The notes under the pieces are model-generated. The model made no database searches and was not told the origin of the DNA. It worked only from the letters and a program-made list of their open reading frames with translations. Below, piece after piece: positions 35,763-44,606 of a stretch of DNA of 45,783 bases; position 1 is the stretch's first letter, and every line of letters starts with the position of its first letter. The stretch is from contig CANFHF010000016.1 of the NCBI GenBank assembly GCA_947446635.1, positions 1 through 45,783 of the forward strand, written 5' to 3'. Source of the stretch: Flavobacteriaceae bacterium (lineage in GTDB: Bacteria; Bacteroidota; Bacteroidia; Flavobacteriales; Flavobacteriaceae). The position numbers were made by a program, and so were the translations under genes.

Positions 35763-35770
35763 TATTTTTG
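35763..35770 (+). promoter_or_regulatory. -7 box of the marR-fadN-fadA-fadE operon
   Basis: TATTTTTG matches TAnnTTTG exactly and lies 19 nt before the MarR ATG at 35790. The expected -33 region falls inside the palindrome and has no TTTG. Confidence 0.6.
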
Positions 35771-35789
35771 ATAAAGAATTAAAAATGGC

Positions 35790-36260
35790 ATGAAAGATAA
35801 AACTATAGATTATATACTTCGAGCAACTTGGCAAGCTGTTTCCAGAATGTATAATGAAGAAGCACAAAATTACGGAGCAACAATGGCAACTGGTTTTGCG
35901 CTATTAAGTATGGATAAAGACAATGGTACACCTTCAACATCTTTAGGTCCAAAAATGGGAATGGAAGCTACTAGTTTAACCAGAACATTAAAATCGATGG
36001 AGGAAAAAGGATTGATTATTAGAAAAAAGAATCCTGAAGATGGTCGTGGAGTATTGATTTACTTAACGGATTTTGGAAGAGAAAAAAGAGAATTATCAAA
36101 AAATACAGTTCTGAAATTTAATGAAACCATGAAACAACATATATCTGAAGAAAAGTTCCAACATTTTATTGAAGTTGCAGAAACTATAAATGAGTTAATC
36201 CAAGAAAAAAATATTTTTAATAGCAAGGATAATTTGAATATCCAAAAACTAAATAAATAA
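35790..36260 (+). CDS. MarR family transcriptional regulator of fatty-acid degradation
   Basis: The 156-residue protein has the MarR layout. Dimerisation helices lie at both ends, and the winged helix-turn-helix is in the middle (about residues 50-105): GPKMGMEATSLTRTLKSMEEKGLI as the recognition region, and NPEDGRGVLIYLTDFG as the wing with the conserved Asp-x-Arg. MarR proteins usually repress their own operon and release DNA when a small molecule binds. Acyl-CoA or free fatty acid is the natural guess here, because the stop codon overlaps the fadN start (TAATG) and fadA and fadE follow. This regulator takes the place held by TetR-type FadR in Bacillus. Confidence 0.93.
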   Translation: MKDKTIDYILRATWQAVSRMYNEEAQNYGATMATGFALLSMDKDNGTPSTSLGPKMGMEATSLTRTLKSMEEKGLIIRKKNPEDGRGVLIYLTDFGREKRELSKNTVLKFNETMKQHISEEKFQHFIEVAETINELIQEKNIFNSKDNLNIQKLNK

Positions 36261-38677
36261 TGAAACGCACCATAAAAAAAGTTGCAGTAATTGGTTCTGG
36301 AATTATGGGATCAGGAATTGCCTGCCATTTTGCTAATATTGGAGTCGAAGTTTTACTTTTGGATATTGTTCCAAGAGAACTTACCGATGCAGAAGCAAAG
36401 AAAGGATTGACATTGGATAGTAAAATCGTTCGGAACCGTTTGGTAAGCGAGCATTTAGCCAATTCTTTGAAATCAAAACCTTCTCCTATATATAATCAAA
36501 AATTTGCAAGTAGAATTACCACTGGAAACACTACCGATGATATGGCTAAAATTGCCCATGTCGATTGGATTATTGAAGTAGTTGTGGAACGTTTGGATAT
36601 TAAAAAAATGGTTTTTGAACAAATTGAAAAATTCAGGAAACCAGGTACTTTAGTAACCTCAAATACCTCTGGAATTCCGATTCATTTTATGAGTGAAGGA
36701 AGATCTGAAGATTTTCAGAAACATTTTTGTGGGACTCACTTTTTTAATCCTGCTCGCTATTTAAAATTATTTGAGATTATTCCAGGACCACAAACTTCAA
36801 CTGAAGTATTGGATTTTTTGACCATTTATGGAGAGAAATTCTTGGGAAAAACTTCGGTCGTAGCCAAAGATACTCCAGCTTTTATTGGAAACAGAATTGG
36901 AATCTTCGGAATCCAAAGTTTGTTTCATTTGGTAAATGAATTAGGATTGACAATTGAAGAAGTAGATAAATTGACTGGACCAGTTATTGGCAGACCAAAA
37001 TCAGCCACTTTCAGAACTGTTGATGTAGTTGGTTTGGATACTTTGGTGCATGTTGCCAACGGAATTTATGAAAATTGTCCGAACGACGAACAACACGAAT
37101 TATTCAAATTGCCTGATTTCATCACAAAAATGATGGAAAATAATTGGCTTGGAAGTAAAACAGGACAAGGTTTTTACAAAAAAGAAGGACGAGATATTTT
37201 GTCTTTGGATTTAAATACTTTGGAATATCGTGCTACCAAAAAAGCATCGTTTGCGACATTAGAATTAACAAAAACTATTGACAAACCTATTGATCGTTTC
37301 AAAGTATTGGTAAAAGGAAAAGACAAAGCAGGAGAATTCTATAGAAAGAGTTTTGCTGCGATGTTTGCTTATGTTTCTAATAGAATTCCTGAAATAGCTG
37401 ACGAATTATACAAAATTGACGATGCTATGAAAGCTGGTTTCGGATGGGAAAACGGTCCTTTCGAAATTTGGGATGCCATTGGCGTAGCAAAAGGAATCGA
37501 AATCATGAAAGCTGAAGGTTTAGAGCCAAATAGTTGGGTTGTCGAAATGTTAGCTTCGGGAAATTCGAGTTTTTATACCATAAAAGATGGCGCTACTTAT
37601 TATTATAACATTCCAAATAAATCGCACCCGAGCGATAGCGAACAGACGAAGCAAACTAAAGTTCCAGGACAAGATGCTTTTATCATCCTGAACAACATTC
37701 GCGAAAGCAAAAAAATATGGAGCAATAGCGGTGCAATAATACAAGATTTGGGTGATGGAATTTTGAATTTAGAATTCCAATCGAAAATGAATACTATTGG
37801 TGGCGATGTTTTACAAGCTATTAACAAAGCTATTGACTTATCTGAAAAAGAATATCAAGGTTTGGTTATTGGAAACCAAGGTGCCAATTTTTCTGTGGGG
37901 GCCAATATTGGAATGATATTTATGATGGCGGTCGAACAAGAATATGATGAACTGAATATGGCCATCAAAATGTTTCAAGACACCATGATGCGCCTTCGTT
38001 ATTCTGGAATTCCAGTAATTGTTGCCCCACACGGAATGACTTTGGGCGGCGGATGCGAGATGAGCATGCACGCCGATAAAGTGGTTGCTGCTGCGGAAAC
38101 TTATATTGGTTTAGTTGAATTTGGTGTTGGAGTAATTCCAGGTGGTGGCGGATCGAAAGAAATGACCTTAAGAGCATCCGATTTATTTCGTAAAAATGAT
38201 GTCGAGCTGAATGTTTTGCAAGAATATTTTATGACCGTGGCGATGGCAAAAGTTTCAACTTCTGCTTATGAAGCCTTTGATTTAGGAATTTTACAACACG
38301 GAAAAGACGTTGTGGTAGTCAACAAAGACCGTCAAATTGCCGAAGCCAAAAAATACGCTTTACTAATGGCAGAAGCCGGTTACACCCAACCAATTTGCAG
38401 AAATGACGTCAAAGTTTTAGGGAAACAAGCTTTAGGAATGTTCTTAGTTGGAACGGATCAAATGGAAGCAGGAAAATACATCTCTGAACACGATAAAAAA
38501 ATTGCAAATAAATTGGCGTATGTAATGGCTGGTGGTGATTTATCTGAACCAACATTGGTATCCGAACAATATTTATTGGATATTGAAAGAGAAGCTTTTT
38601 TATCACTTTGCACGGAAAGAAAAACATTGGAAAGAATTCAATTTATGTTAACTAAGGGGAAACCGCTAAGAAACTAG
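36260..38677 (+). CDS. fadN: 3-hydroxyacyl-CoA dehydrogenase/enoyl-CoA hydratase (FadN type)
   Basis: The 805-residue bifunctional enzyme has the NAD-dependent dehydrogenase first and the crotonase domain last. This is the order of Bacillus FadN and the reverse of E. coli FadB. The Rossmann motif GSGIMGSG begins at residue 12, and the catalytic histidine lies in GTHFFNPARYLKLFEIIPG near 161. A second dehydrogenase C-terminal domain follows near 350-430 (AGFGWENGPFEIWDAIG). The hydratase, from about 480, includes GANFSVGANIG, GGGCEMSMHAD near 596 and GLVEFGVGVIPGGGG. It carries out the hydration and oxidation steps of beta-oxidation. Translation is coupled to the marR gene. Confidence 0.95.
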   Translation: MKRTIKKVAVIGSGIMGSGIACHFANIGVEVLLLDIVPRELTDAEAKKGLTLDSKIVRNRLVSEHLANSLKSKPSPIYNQKFASRITTGNTTDDMAKIAHVDWIIEVVVERLDIKKMVFEQIEKFRKPGTLVTSNTSGIPIHFMSEGRSEDFQKHFCGTHFFNPARYLKLFEIIPGPQTSTEVLDFLTIYGEKFLGKTSVVAKDTPAFIGNRIGIFGIQSLFHLVNELGLTIEEVDKLTGPVIGRPKSATFRTVDVVGLDTLVHVANGIYENCPNDEQHELFKLPDFITKMMENNWLGSKTGQGFYKKEGRDILSLDLNTLEYRATKKASFATLELTKTIDKPIDRFKVLVKGKDKAGEFYRKSFAAMFAYVSNRIPEIADELYKIDDAMKAGFGWENGPFEIWDAIGVAKGIEIMKAEGLEPNSWVVEMLASGNSSFYTIKDGATYYYNIPNKSHPSDSEQTKQTKVPGQDAFIILNNIRESKKIWSNSGAIIQDLGDGILNLEFQSKMNTIGGDVLQAINKAIDLSEKEYQGLVIGNQGANFSVGANIGMIFMMAVEQEYDELNMAIKMFQDTMMRLRYSGIPVIVAPHGMTLGGGCEMSMHADKVVAAAETYIGLVEFGVGVIPGGGGSKEMTLRASDLFRKNDVELNVLQEYFMTVAMAKVSTSAYEAFDLGILQHGKDVVVVNKDRQIAEAKKYALLMAEAGYTQPICRNDVKVLGKQALGMFLVGTDQMEAGKYISEHDKKIANKLAYVMAGGDLSEPTLVSEQYLLDIEREAFLSLCTERKTLERIQFMLTKGKPLRN

Positions 38678-38697
38678 AAAATAGATAAAAGACAGAT

Positions 38698-38761
38698 AGA
38701 TGATAGACAAAATCTGAAATACGAAAATTCTATCAATCTATTATCTTTTTGTCTATCATCT
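38698..38761. repeat. Inverted repeat between fadN and fadA
   Basis: AGATGATAGACAAAA (38698-38712) and its exact reverse complement (38747-38761) form 15-nt arms with a 34-nt loop. The surrounding purine-rich text (GATAGA, AATAGATAAAAGACAG) resembles intergenic sequences I recall from other Flavobacterium genomes. There is no T-run, so a transcript-stabilising or processing hairpin is more likely than a terminator. Confidence 0.7.
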
Positions 38762-38775
38762 TAAAAATAAAAATT

Positions 38776-39957
38776 ATGAAAACAGCCTATATCGTAAAAG
38801 CATACAGGACAGCCGTTGGAAAAGCACCAAAAGGCGTATTTAGATTCAAACGTCCTGATGAACTCGCTGCCGAAACCATTCAATATATGATGAATGAATT
38901 GACCGATTTCGACAAAAAACGCATTGATGACGTTATGGTTGGAAATGCGATGCCAGAAGCAGAACAAGGTTTGAATATGGGAAGATTGATTTCCTTAATG
39001 GGACTAAAAATCGAAGATGTTCCTGGTGTAACGGTCAATAGATACTGCGCTTCAGGATTAGAGACTATAGGAATGGCAACTGCAAAAATTCAGTCCGGAA
39101 TGGCGGAGTGTATCATAGCAGGCGGTGCTGAAAGTATGAGTTTTATTCCAATGGGAGGCTACAAACCAACACCTGACTATGCGGTTGCAAAAGCGGGAAA
39201 TGAGGATTATTATTGGGGAATGGGTTTAACTGCCGAAGCGGTTGCCAAACAATATAATATTTCCCGAATTGATCAAGATGAATTTGCTTATAATTCTCAT
39301 TTAAAAGCTTTGAAAGCACAAGCCGAAGGAAAATTTGACAAACAAATTGTTCCGATAACTGTGGAGCAAACTTTCATCAATGAAAATGGAAAAAAAGAAA
39401 CCAAATCGTATATAGTCAATAAAGATGAAGGCCCAAGAGCAGGAACTTCGACAGAAGCTTTGGCAGGTTTACGACCAGTTTTTGCAGCCGATGGAAGTGT
39501 AACCGCTGGAAATTCATCGCAAATGAGCGATGGAGCTGCTTTCATTTTAATAATGAGTGAAGAAATGGTAAAAGAATTAAACCTCACTCCTATTGCCCGT
39601 TTGGTAAATTTTGCTTCGGCAGGAGTTGAACCAAGAATTATGGGAATCGGTCCCGTAAAAGCGATTCCAAAAGTTCTAAAACAAGCAGGATTACAATTAA
39701 AAGATATTGATTTAATTGAATTGAATGAAGCATTTGCCTCACAATCATTAGCTGTAATTCGAGAATTGGGATTGAATCCTGATATCGTAAATGTGAATGG
39801 TGGTGCTATTGCTATGGGCCATCCACTTGGCTGTACAGGTGCAAAATTATCTGTTCAACTATTCGATGAAATGAAACTTAGAGGAAACAAATATGGAATC
39901 GTAAGTATGTGTGTGGGAACTGGACAAGGAAGTGCGGGGATTTATGAATTATTATAA
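38776..39957 (+). CDS. fadA: Acetyl-CoA C-acyltransferase (3-ketoacyl-CoA thiolase)
   Basis: The product from the ATG at 38776 (MKTAYIVKAYRTAVGKAPKG) has 393 residues; a TTG nine codons upstream lies inside the inverted repeat and is unlikely. The catalytic Cys91 lies in NRYCASGLETI. NEAFASQ, GHPLGCTGAKL with the catalytic histidine and the C-terminal CVGTGQGSAG with the second cysteine are all present. It performs the thiolytic cleavage that ends each beta-oxidation cycle. It differs from the acetyl-CoA acetyltransferase near the start of the window by its operon and by the RFKRPDELA segment. Confidence 0.95.
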   Translation: MKTAYIVKAYRTAVGKAPKGVFRFKRPDELAAETIQYMMNELTDFDKKRIDDVMVGNAMPEAEQGLNMGRLISLMGLKIEDVPGVTVNRYCASGLETIGMATAKIQSGMAECIIAGGAESMSFIPMGGYKPTPDYAVAKAGNEDYYWGMGLTAEAVAKQYNISRIDQDEFAYNSHLKALKAQAEGKFDKQIVPITVEQTFINENGKKETKSYIVNKDEGPRAGTSTEALAGLRPVFAADGSVTAGNSSQMSDGAAFILIMSEEMVKELNLTPIARLVNFASAGVEPRIMGIGPVKAIPKVLKQAGLQLKDIDLIELNEAFASQSLAVIRELGLNPDIVNVNGGAIAMGHPLGCTGAKLSVQLFDEMKLRGNKYGIVSMCVGTGQGSAGIYELL

Positions 39958-39986
39958 TTAGAAAACGGTATCAAAAAAATATAGCC

Positions 39987-41777
39987 ATGGAAGACAAAAC
40001 AAGAGGCGGACAATTCCTCGTAAAAGAGACAAAATGTGAAGATATTTTCACACCAGAAGATTTCAATGAAGAGCAATTAATGATGCGAGATTCGGTGAAA
40101 GAGTTTGTGGACAGAGAAATTTGGCCCAACAAAAGCCGATTTGAAAATAAAGATTACGCTCTAACCGAAGAATTGATGAAGAAAGCGGGTGAATTAGGTT
40201 TCCTAAGTGTATCAGTTCCTGAACCTTATGGTGGAATGGGTATGGGATTTGTAAATACGGTTTTGGTTTGCGATTATATTTCGGGTGCAACGGGTTCCTT
40301 TTCAACGGCTTTTGGTGCGCATACTGGAATTGGAACAATGCCAATTACTTTATACGGAACAGAGGAGCAAAAACAAAAATATGTACCGAAACTAGCTTCT
40401 GGCGAATGGTTTGGAGCGTATTGCTTGACAGAACCAGGTGCTGGATCTGATGCAAATTCGGGTAAAACAAAAGCGGTTTTATCAGAAGATGGAACACATT
40501 ATAAAATCACGGGAGGAAAAATGTGGATTTCTAATGCAGGATTTTGTTCGGTATTCATTGTTTTTGCACGTATTGGTCACGATAAAAATATTACTGGTTT
40601 CATTGTAGAAAATGATTCTAGTAATGGAATTTCAATGGGTGAAGAAGAACACAAATTAGGAATTCGGGCGTCTTCAACACGTCAGGTTTTCTTTAATGAT
40701 ACCATTGTGCCCATTGAAAACATGCTTTCTGAAAGAGGAAATGGTTTCAAAATTGCTATGAATGCGTTGAATGTAGGGAGAATAAAATTGGCTGCAGCCT
40801 GCTTAGATGCTCAAAGAAGAGTTACTTCTGGCGCTATAAAATATGCCAATGAAAGAATTCAATTCAATACACCAATTGCACAATTCGGAGCTATTCGCTA
40901 TAAATTAGCCGAAATGGCAACTTCGTGTTATGCAGGAGAAAGCGCTACTTACAGAGCTGTGAAAGATATTGAAGACCGGATTCACGTCCGAGAAGCTGAA
41001 GGCACTTCGCATCAAGAAGCCGAACTAAAAGGTGTTGAAGAATATGCTATAGAATGTTCCATTTTGAAAGTAGCAGTTTCTGAAGATGTTCAAAATTGTG
41101 CTGATGAAGGTATTCAGATTTTTGGCGGAATGGGGTTTTCAGAAGACACTCCAATGGAAAGCGCTTGGCGTGATGCTAGAATTGCTCGTATTTATGAAGG
41201 TACGAATGAAATAAACCGAATGCTTTCGGTGGGAATGTTGATTAAAAAAGCAATGAAAGGACACGTAGATTTATTAGGGCCTGCTTCTAATGTTCAAGAA
41301 GAATTGATGGGAATTCCATCGTTTGAAACCCCTGATTATTCTGAATTATTTGCTGAAGAAAAAGAATTGATTGGTAAATTAAAAAAAGCATTCCTAATGG
41401 TGGCAGGTGGTGCAGTTCAAAAATACGGTCCTGATTTAGATGCACACCAACAACTATTAATGGCTGCTGCAGATATGCTAATTGAAATTTATATGGCAGA
41501 AAGCACCATTCTTAGAACTGAAAAAACAGCAAAAAAAATAGGTGAAGATAAAGTTCAAGAACAAATTGCAATGGCTAAATTATACTTGTATAAAGCCGTT
41601 GACATTATCAATCTAAAAGGGAAAGAAAGTATAATTTCTTTTGCTGAAGGCGATGAACAACGAATGATGTTAATGGGTTTACGCCGATTTACAAAATATA
41701 CCAATATGCCAAATATTGTTGGTTTAAGAGAAGTTATTACATCAAAATTAGTAGAGAAAAATGAATATTGTTTCTAA
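39987..41777 (+). CDS. fadE: Acyl-CoA dehydrogenase
   Basis: The 596-residue flavoprotein catalyses the first oxidation of beta-oxidation. The core dehydrogenase (residues about 25-410) contains CLTEPGAGSDA and KMWISNAGF, which hold the flavin and substrate. The catalytic glutamate lies near residue 405 in RIYEGTNEINRM. An extra helical C-terminal region (about 430-596) makes it similar in length to Bacillus subtilis FadE (YusJ) and unlike the 814-residue E. coli FadE. It ends the marR-fadN-fadA-fadE operon, 29 nt after fadA. The electron acceptor (ETF or a quinone system) is not encoded nearby. Confidence 0.95.
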   Translation: MEDKTRGGQFLVKETKCEDIFTPEDFNEEQLMMRDSVKEFVDREIWPNKSRFENKDYALTEELMKKAGELGFLSVSVPEPYGGMGMGFVNTVLVCDYISGATGSFSTAFGAHTGIGTMPITLYGTEEQKQKYVPKLASGEWFGAYCLTEPGAGSDANSGKTKAVLSEDGTHYKITGGKMWISNAGFCSVFIVFARIGHDKNITGFIVENDSSNGISMGEEEHKLGIRASSTRQVFFNDTIVPIENMLSERGNGFKIAMNALNVGRIKLAAACLDAQRRVTSGAIKYANERIQFNTPIAQFGAIRYKLAEMATSCYAGESATYRAVKDIEDRIHVREAEGTSHQEAELKGVEEYAIECSILKVAVSEDVQNCADEGIQIFGGMGFSEDTPMESAWRDARIARIYEGTNEINRMLSVGMLIKKAMKGHVDLLGPASNVQEELMGIPSFETPDYSELFAEEKELIGKLKKAFLMVAGGAVQKYGPDLDAHQQLLMAAADMLIEIYMAESTILRTEKTAKKIGEDKVQEQIAMAKLYLYKAVDIINLKGKESIISFAEGDEQRMMLMGLRRFTKYTNMPNIVGLREVITSKLVEKNEYCF

Positions 41778-41896
41778 AAAATAAAAAAAACTATTATTTT
41801 TAAAAAGTGTTTAAATTTTAATAAAACATTAAGTAATTTAAAACTCAATTTATAAGAATTTATACTTAATTTTAATAAAAAAATAAATTTCTTATT

Positions 41897-42424
41897 ATGA
41901 AAAAAATAATCGTCTCAATCGTAATGATTATTGCTATAATTATTGGATGTAAAACCAATTCATCTAATGGGGTTTCAAATAAATTAAACATAACTTTTGA
42001 ACCGAAAAGCAATAGTAATGTTAGTGGATCCGGGGTTTTTACAGAAAAAAAAGGTCAGGTTACATTTACAGCAAATTTCAAAGGTTTAAAACCTGGAATT
42101 CACGCCATTCATATTCATGAAAAATCGGATTGTACCGCTGCTGATGGAGGTTCTGCTGGAGGACATTGGAATCCTACCTTCAAAAAACACGGAAAATTAG
42201 GTGAAGGAGAAGCGCACAAAGGAGATATTGGAAATTTTACAACTGATAAATTTGGAAACGGAACAATCACTATTACAACTTCAGAATGGTGTATTGGTTG
42301 CGGCGATGAAACTAAAGATATCCTTGAAAAAGGTTTAATTGTTCATCAAGGTCCAGATGATTATGTAACGCAACCTTCCGGAAATTCAGGTGCTAGAGTC
42401 GCTTGTTCAGCAATTATCAAGTAA
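41897..42424 (+). CDS. sodC: Cu/Zn superoxide dismutase, lipoprotein
   Basis: The 175-residue protein has a lipoprotein signal with Cys18 (AIIIGC) and a full SodC domain. Metal ligands are present at His72, His74, His90, His98, His107, Asp110 and His150, and the structural disulfide pair is Cys79 and Cys170. It would dismutate superoxide in the periplasm or at the outer membrane. An extra CxxC (Cys132 and Cys135 in EWCIGCGD), in the loop before His150, is not part of the classical fold. The gene is monocistronic in an AT-rich region. It lies near oxyR and other redox genes, but I see no shared promoter. Confidence 0.94.
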   Translation: MKKIIVSIVMIIAIIIGCKTNSSNGVSNKLNITFEPKSNSNVSGSGVFTEKKGQVTFTANFKGLKPGIHAIHIHEKSDCTAADGGSAGGHWNPTFKKHGKLGEGEAHKGDIGNFTTDKFGNGTITITTSEWCIGCGDETKDILEKGLIVHQGPDDYVTQPSGNSGARVACSAIIK

Positions 42425-42495
42425 TATTTAATTTAGTGTAAAATCGCTTTATTAATGGTTGGAAATATATAAATTTGTTGCTCTTATTATAAGCA

Positions 42496-43698
42496 ATGAT
42501 AAACCCATCAGCAACCGGTTGGATTGATAAATTTTTTTTAGATCAAAAATCCTTAACGAACCCTGTTATTGAGAATCCTGACTTTTTTTATTCAAAAGTT
42601 AGAGATACGGGGTTTATTTATGGCTATATAATTTCATTGCAAACTCCAGTTTTTGTTGACAATAATGGCTGGACAGAAGATGAAATTTCTAAAGTTGCAT
42701 TATTGAATACCTTGTTTGGTGTTTATAAAATAACAACTCTTGAAAACAATCCTGAAAAATACATTTCGAAAGTTTTATCTTTTTATAATGAGTTGCATCC
42801 GCAAGGATTTAACATATTTAAGAAAATTTTACCGAGTAATTCCAACTCTTTAAATTTGGAGAAAATTATTGACACTCGTATTCAAACTAATATTGATATC
42901 ATCAATAAACAATTTTCTCATGTTTTGACCAATGCGTTACTTTTTGTAGATGTTTTGTCATTTCAATATTATTTAACGCACAATTCTATTCCTGAAAAAT
43001 ATTTAAAAAAGATTGAAGAAACTATTATTAGTTTGGTTTCATTGGCATTAAAAACTAAATCAAATAAGACTAAATATGACGATTTGCTGATAAAATTATT
43101 TGAAGCATCGGTTCGTTATAGTAAGTTTTCAAATGTGAGTATTCAAAATTTAGAAGAATTGAAATTGGATTATTTTACTTCAGATCTAGAAAAATACTAT
43201 TTGATAGACTTGGCCGGAATGGCTTTGTGGAGCGATGGAGTTGTTGAGAAAAACGAAGCTTATTTTTTACATAAATTAGCCGAATTTATGACTATTTCTG
43301 ATGATTTTGTAACCGAAAGTATCGAAAAAACAAATGGGTTTATTTTAAAACACAAGCAAAAGATCCCTTATTTTAATTATTCCAATCCTGTAAAACATTT
43401 TTTTGATCACACCACTCAAACCGTAATAAAGCTAGTTACTCGAAACAAAAACAGACTATTAAAGGAAATTATTCAAAGTAAGGAATTGATGCTTTTGTTG
43501 GCTTATTCCACCCGAAGGGATTTGACCGAAAAAGAAAAGAAAAAAGTCAAAAAACAACTATTGGATATTTGCAAAACTGTTCCTTCATTGGCAATATTTT
43601 TACTTCCTGGTGGCAGTTTATTACTTCCTATTTTTATCAAATTCATACCAACATTGTTACCGTCCGCATTTAATGAGAATCTTGAAAGCGAAGATTAA
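42496..43698 (+). CDS. LETM1-related protein with TerB-like segment
   Basis: The 400-residue protein has no signal peptide. Residues about 235-270 (LIDLAGMALWSDGVVEKNEAYFLHKLAEF) resemble the acidic metal-binding helices of TerB-type domains. The C-terminal part (about 340-392: RRDLTEKEKKKVKKQLLDI, then VPSLAIFLLPGGSLLLPIF and KFIPTLLPSAF) closely resembles the LETM1 ribosome-binding-like core of the eukaryotic mitochondrial cation exchanger family, whose signature ends in a similar LP(N/T)(M/L)LPS(T/A)F. I recall PGAP labelling such proteins 'LETM1-related biofilm-associated', but cannot check here. Only one convincing hydrophobic segment is present. The role is unknown; ion transport or membrane-ribosome contact is speculation. 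Confidence 0.8.
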   Translation: MINPSATGWIDKFFLDQKSLTNPVIENPDFFYSKVRDTGFIYGYIISLQTPVFVDNNGWTEDEISKVALLNTLFGVYKITTLENNPEKYISKVLSFYNELHPQGFNIFKKILPSNSNSLNLEKIIDTRIQTNIDIINKQFSHVLTNALLFVDVLSFQYYLTHNSIPEKYLKKIEETIISLVSLALKTKSNKTKYDDLLIKLFEASVRYSKFSNVSIQNLEELKLDYFTSDLEKYYLIDLAGMALWSDGVVEKNEAYFLHKLAEFMTISDDFVTESIEKTNGFILKHKQKIPYFNYSNPVKHFFDHTTQTVIKLVTRNKNRLLKEIIQSKELMLLLAYSTRRDLTEKEKKKVKKQLLDICKTVPSLAIFLLPGGSLLLPIFIKFIPTLLPSAFNENLESED

Positions 43699-43718
43699 TT
43701 TTTATTTATTACTGCTGT

Positions 43719-43752
43719 AAAAAAAACTGCCCGAAAACAGTTTTAATTTTTT
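43719..43752. terminator. Bidirectional terminator between the LETM1-related gene and carbonic anhydrase
   Basis: AAAACTG (43723-43729) pairs with CAGTTTT (43738-43744). The plus strand continues AATTTTTTTT and the minus strand has a T-run of eight, so the hairpin can serve both converging genes. Confidence 0.75.
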
Positions 43753-43771
43753 TTGAATATTATTTCTTCCA

Positions 43772-44407
43772 CTAAAATTTCAGTTGATATACATCATCTA
43801 AATCTACATCTGAACTTATATTCACATCTAAATCAGTTACAAAGCCTGAATTTAATCCGTAAGCCCATCCATGAAGTGTTAAATCTTGCCCGTTTTTCCA
43901 AGCAGATTGTACTATAGAGGTTTTAGCCAAGTCAAATACCTGCTCCTTTACATTAATTTCTACGAAACTATTAAACCGATCTGTTTCATTTTCTATAGAG
44001 TCCAAATAGGTTTGATGCAGCCGATAGACGTCTTTTATATGACGAATCCAATTATCAATTATTCCTATCGACTGATTATTCATAGCGGCCTGTACTCCTC
44101 CACAACCGTAGTGTCCACAAACAATAACATGTTTTACTTTTAAAACATTGACTGCGTAATCTAAAACACTTAACATATTCATATCGCTGTGAACTACCAT
44201 ATTGGCAATATTTCGATGCACGAAAACATCCCCGGGTTTAGCTCCAACAATTTCATTGGCAGGAACTCTACTATCAGAACAACCGATCCATAATAAGGGT
44301 GGCGTTTGTTTGATTGCCAAATCTTCAAAATAATTAGGATCTAAGGCTAAAGATGATTCTACCCATTTTTTATTATTTTCTAAAATCTTTTTGTAAAAAT
44401 CACTCAT
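43772..44407 (-). CDS. can: Beta-class carbonic anhydrase
   Basis: The 211-residue protein has the beta-carbonic anhydrase zinc site: Cys43, the Asp45-Arg47 dyad (CSDSR), His99 and Cys102 (HYGCGG). It interconverts carbon dioxide and bicarbonate in the cytoplasm and feeds carboxylases. The length and the RVPANEIV segment match bacterial Can-type enzymes. It is divergent from oxyR across a 226-nt gap. Confidence 0.96.
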   Translation of the reverse strand: MSDFYKKILENNKKWVESSLALDPNYFEDLAIKQTPPLLWIGCSDSRVPANEIVGAKPGDVFVHRNIANMVVHSDMNMLSVLDYAVNVLKVKHVIVCGHYGCGGVQAAMNNQSIGIIDNWIRHIKDVYRLHQTYLDSIENETDRFNSFVEINVKEQVFDLAKTSIVQSAWKNGQDLTLHGWAYGLNSGFVTDLDVNISSDVDLDDVYQLKF

Positions 44408-44567
44408 TTTTTATTACTTTTTTTGAAATCAATTGAGAAATGGAATGAAAATAGCAAATTTATTATACTTAAACTTAACTTTTTAAAAACCCCATTTAAA
44501 AAGCAATAAATTTAATCATTTTTTTTTCACTTAATCCGTTTCTATCACGACTAATTTAAAGACAAAA

Positions 44568-44581
44568 ATAGTACAAACTAT
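44568..44581. promoter_or_regulatory. ATAGT...ACTAT palindrome, candidate OxyR site
   Basis: ATAGT and ACTAT are perfect 5-nt arms around ACAA, centred about 32 nt before the oxyR -7 box and so over the -33 region. The ATAG/CTAT half-sites recall the E. coli OxyR consensus, although the spacing between them is 6 rather than 7 nt. LysR regulators commonly repress their own gene from such sites. Confidence 0.45.
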
Positions 44582-44606
44582 AATAATAATTTAAATTGAT
44601 TGTTTT

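Noticed and set aside
35785..35793. Two-codon frame ATG-GCA-TGA overlapping the MarR start
   Set aside because: It could be a minimal upstream ORF, but the pattern is short enough to arise by chance and has no supporting signal.
44568..44581. Assigning the palindrome as a definite OxyR box
   Set aside because: The half-sites match, but the spacing is 6 nt rather than the E. coli 7, and only one such unit is present; kept as a candidate only.
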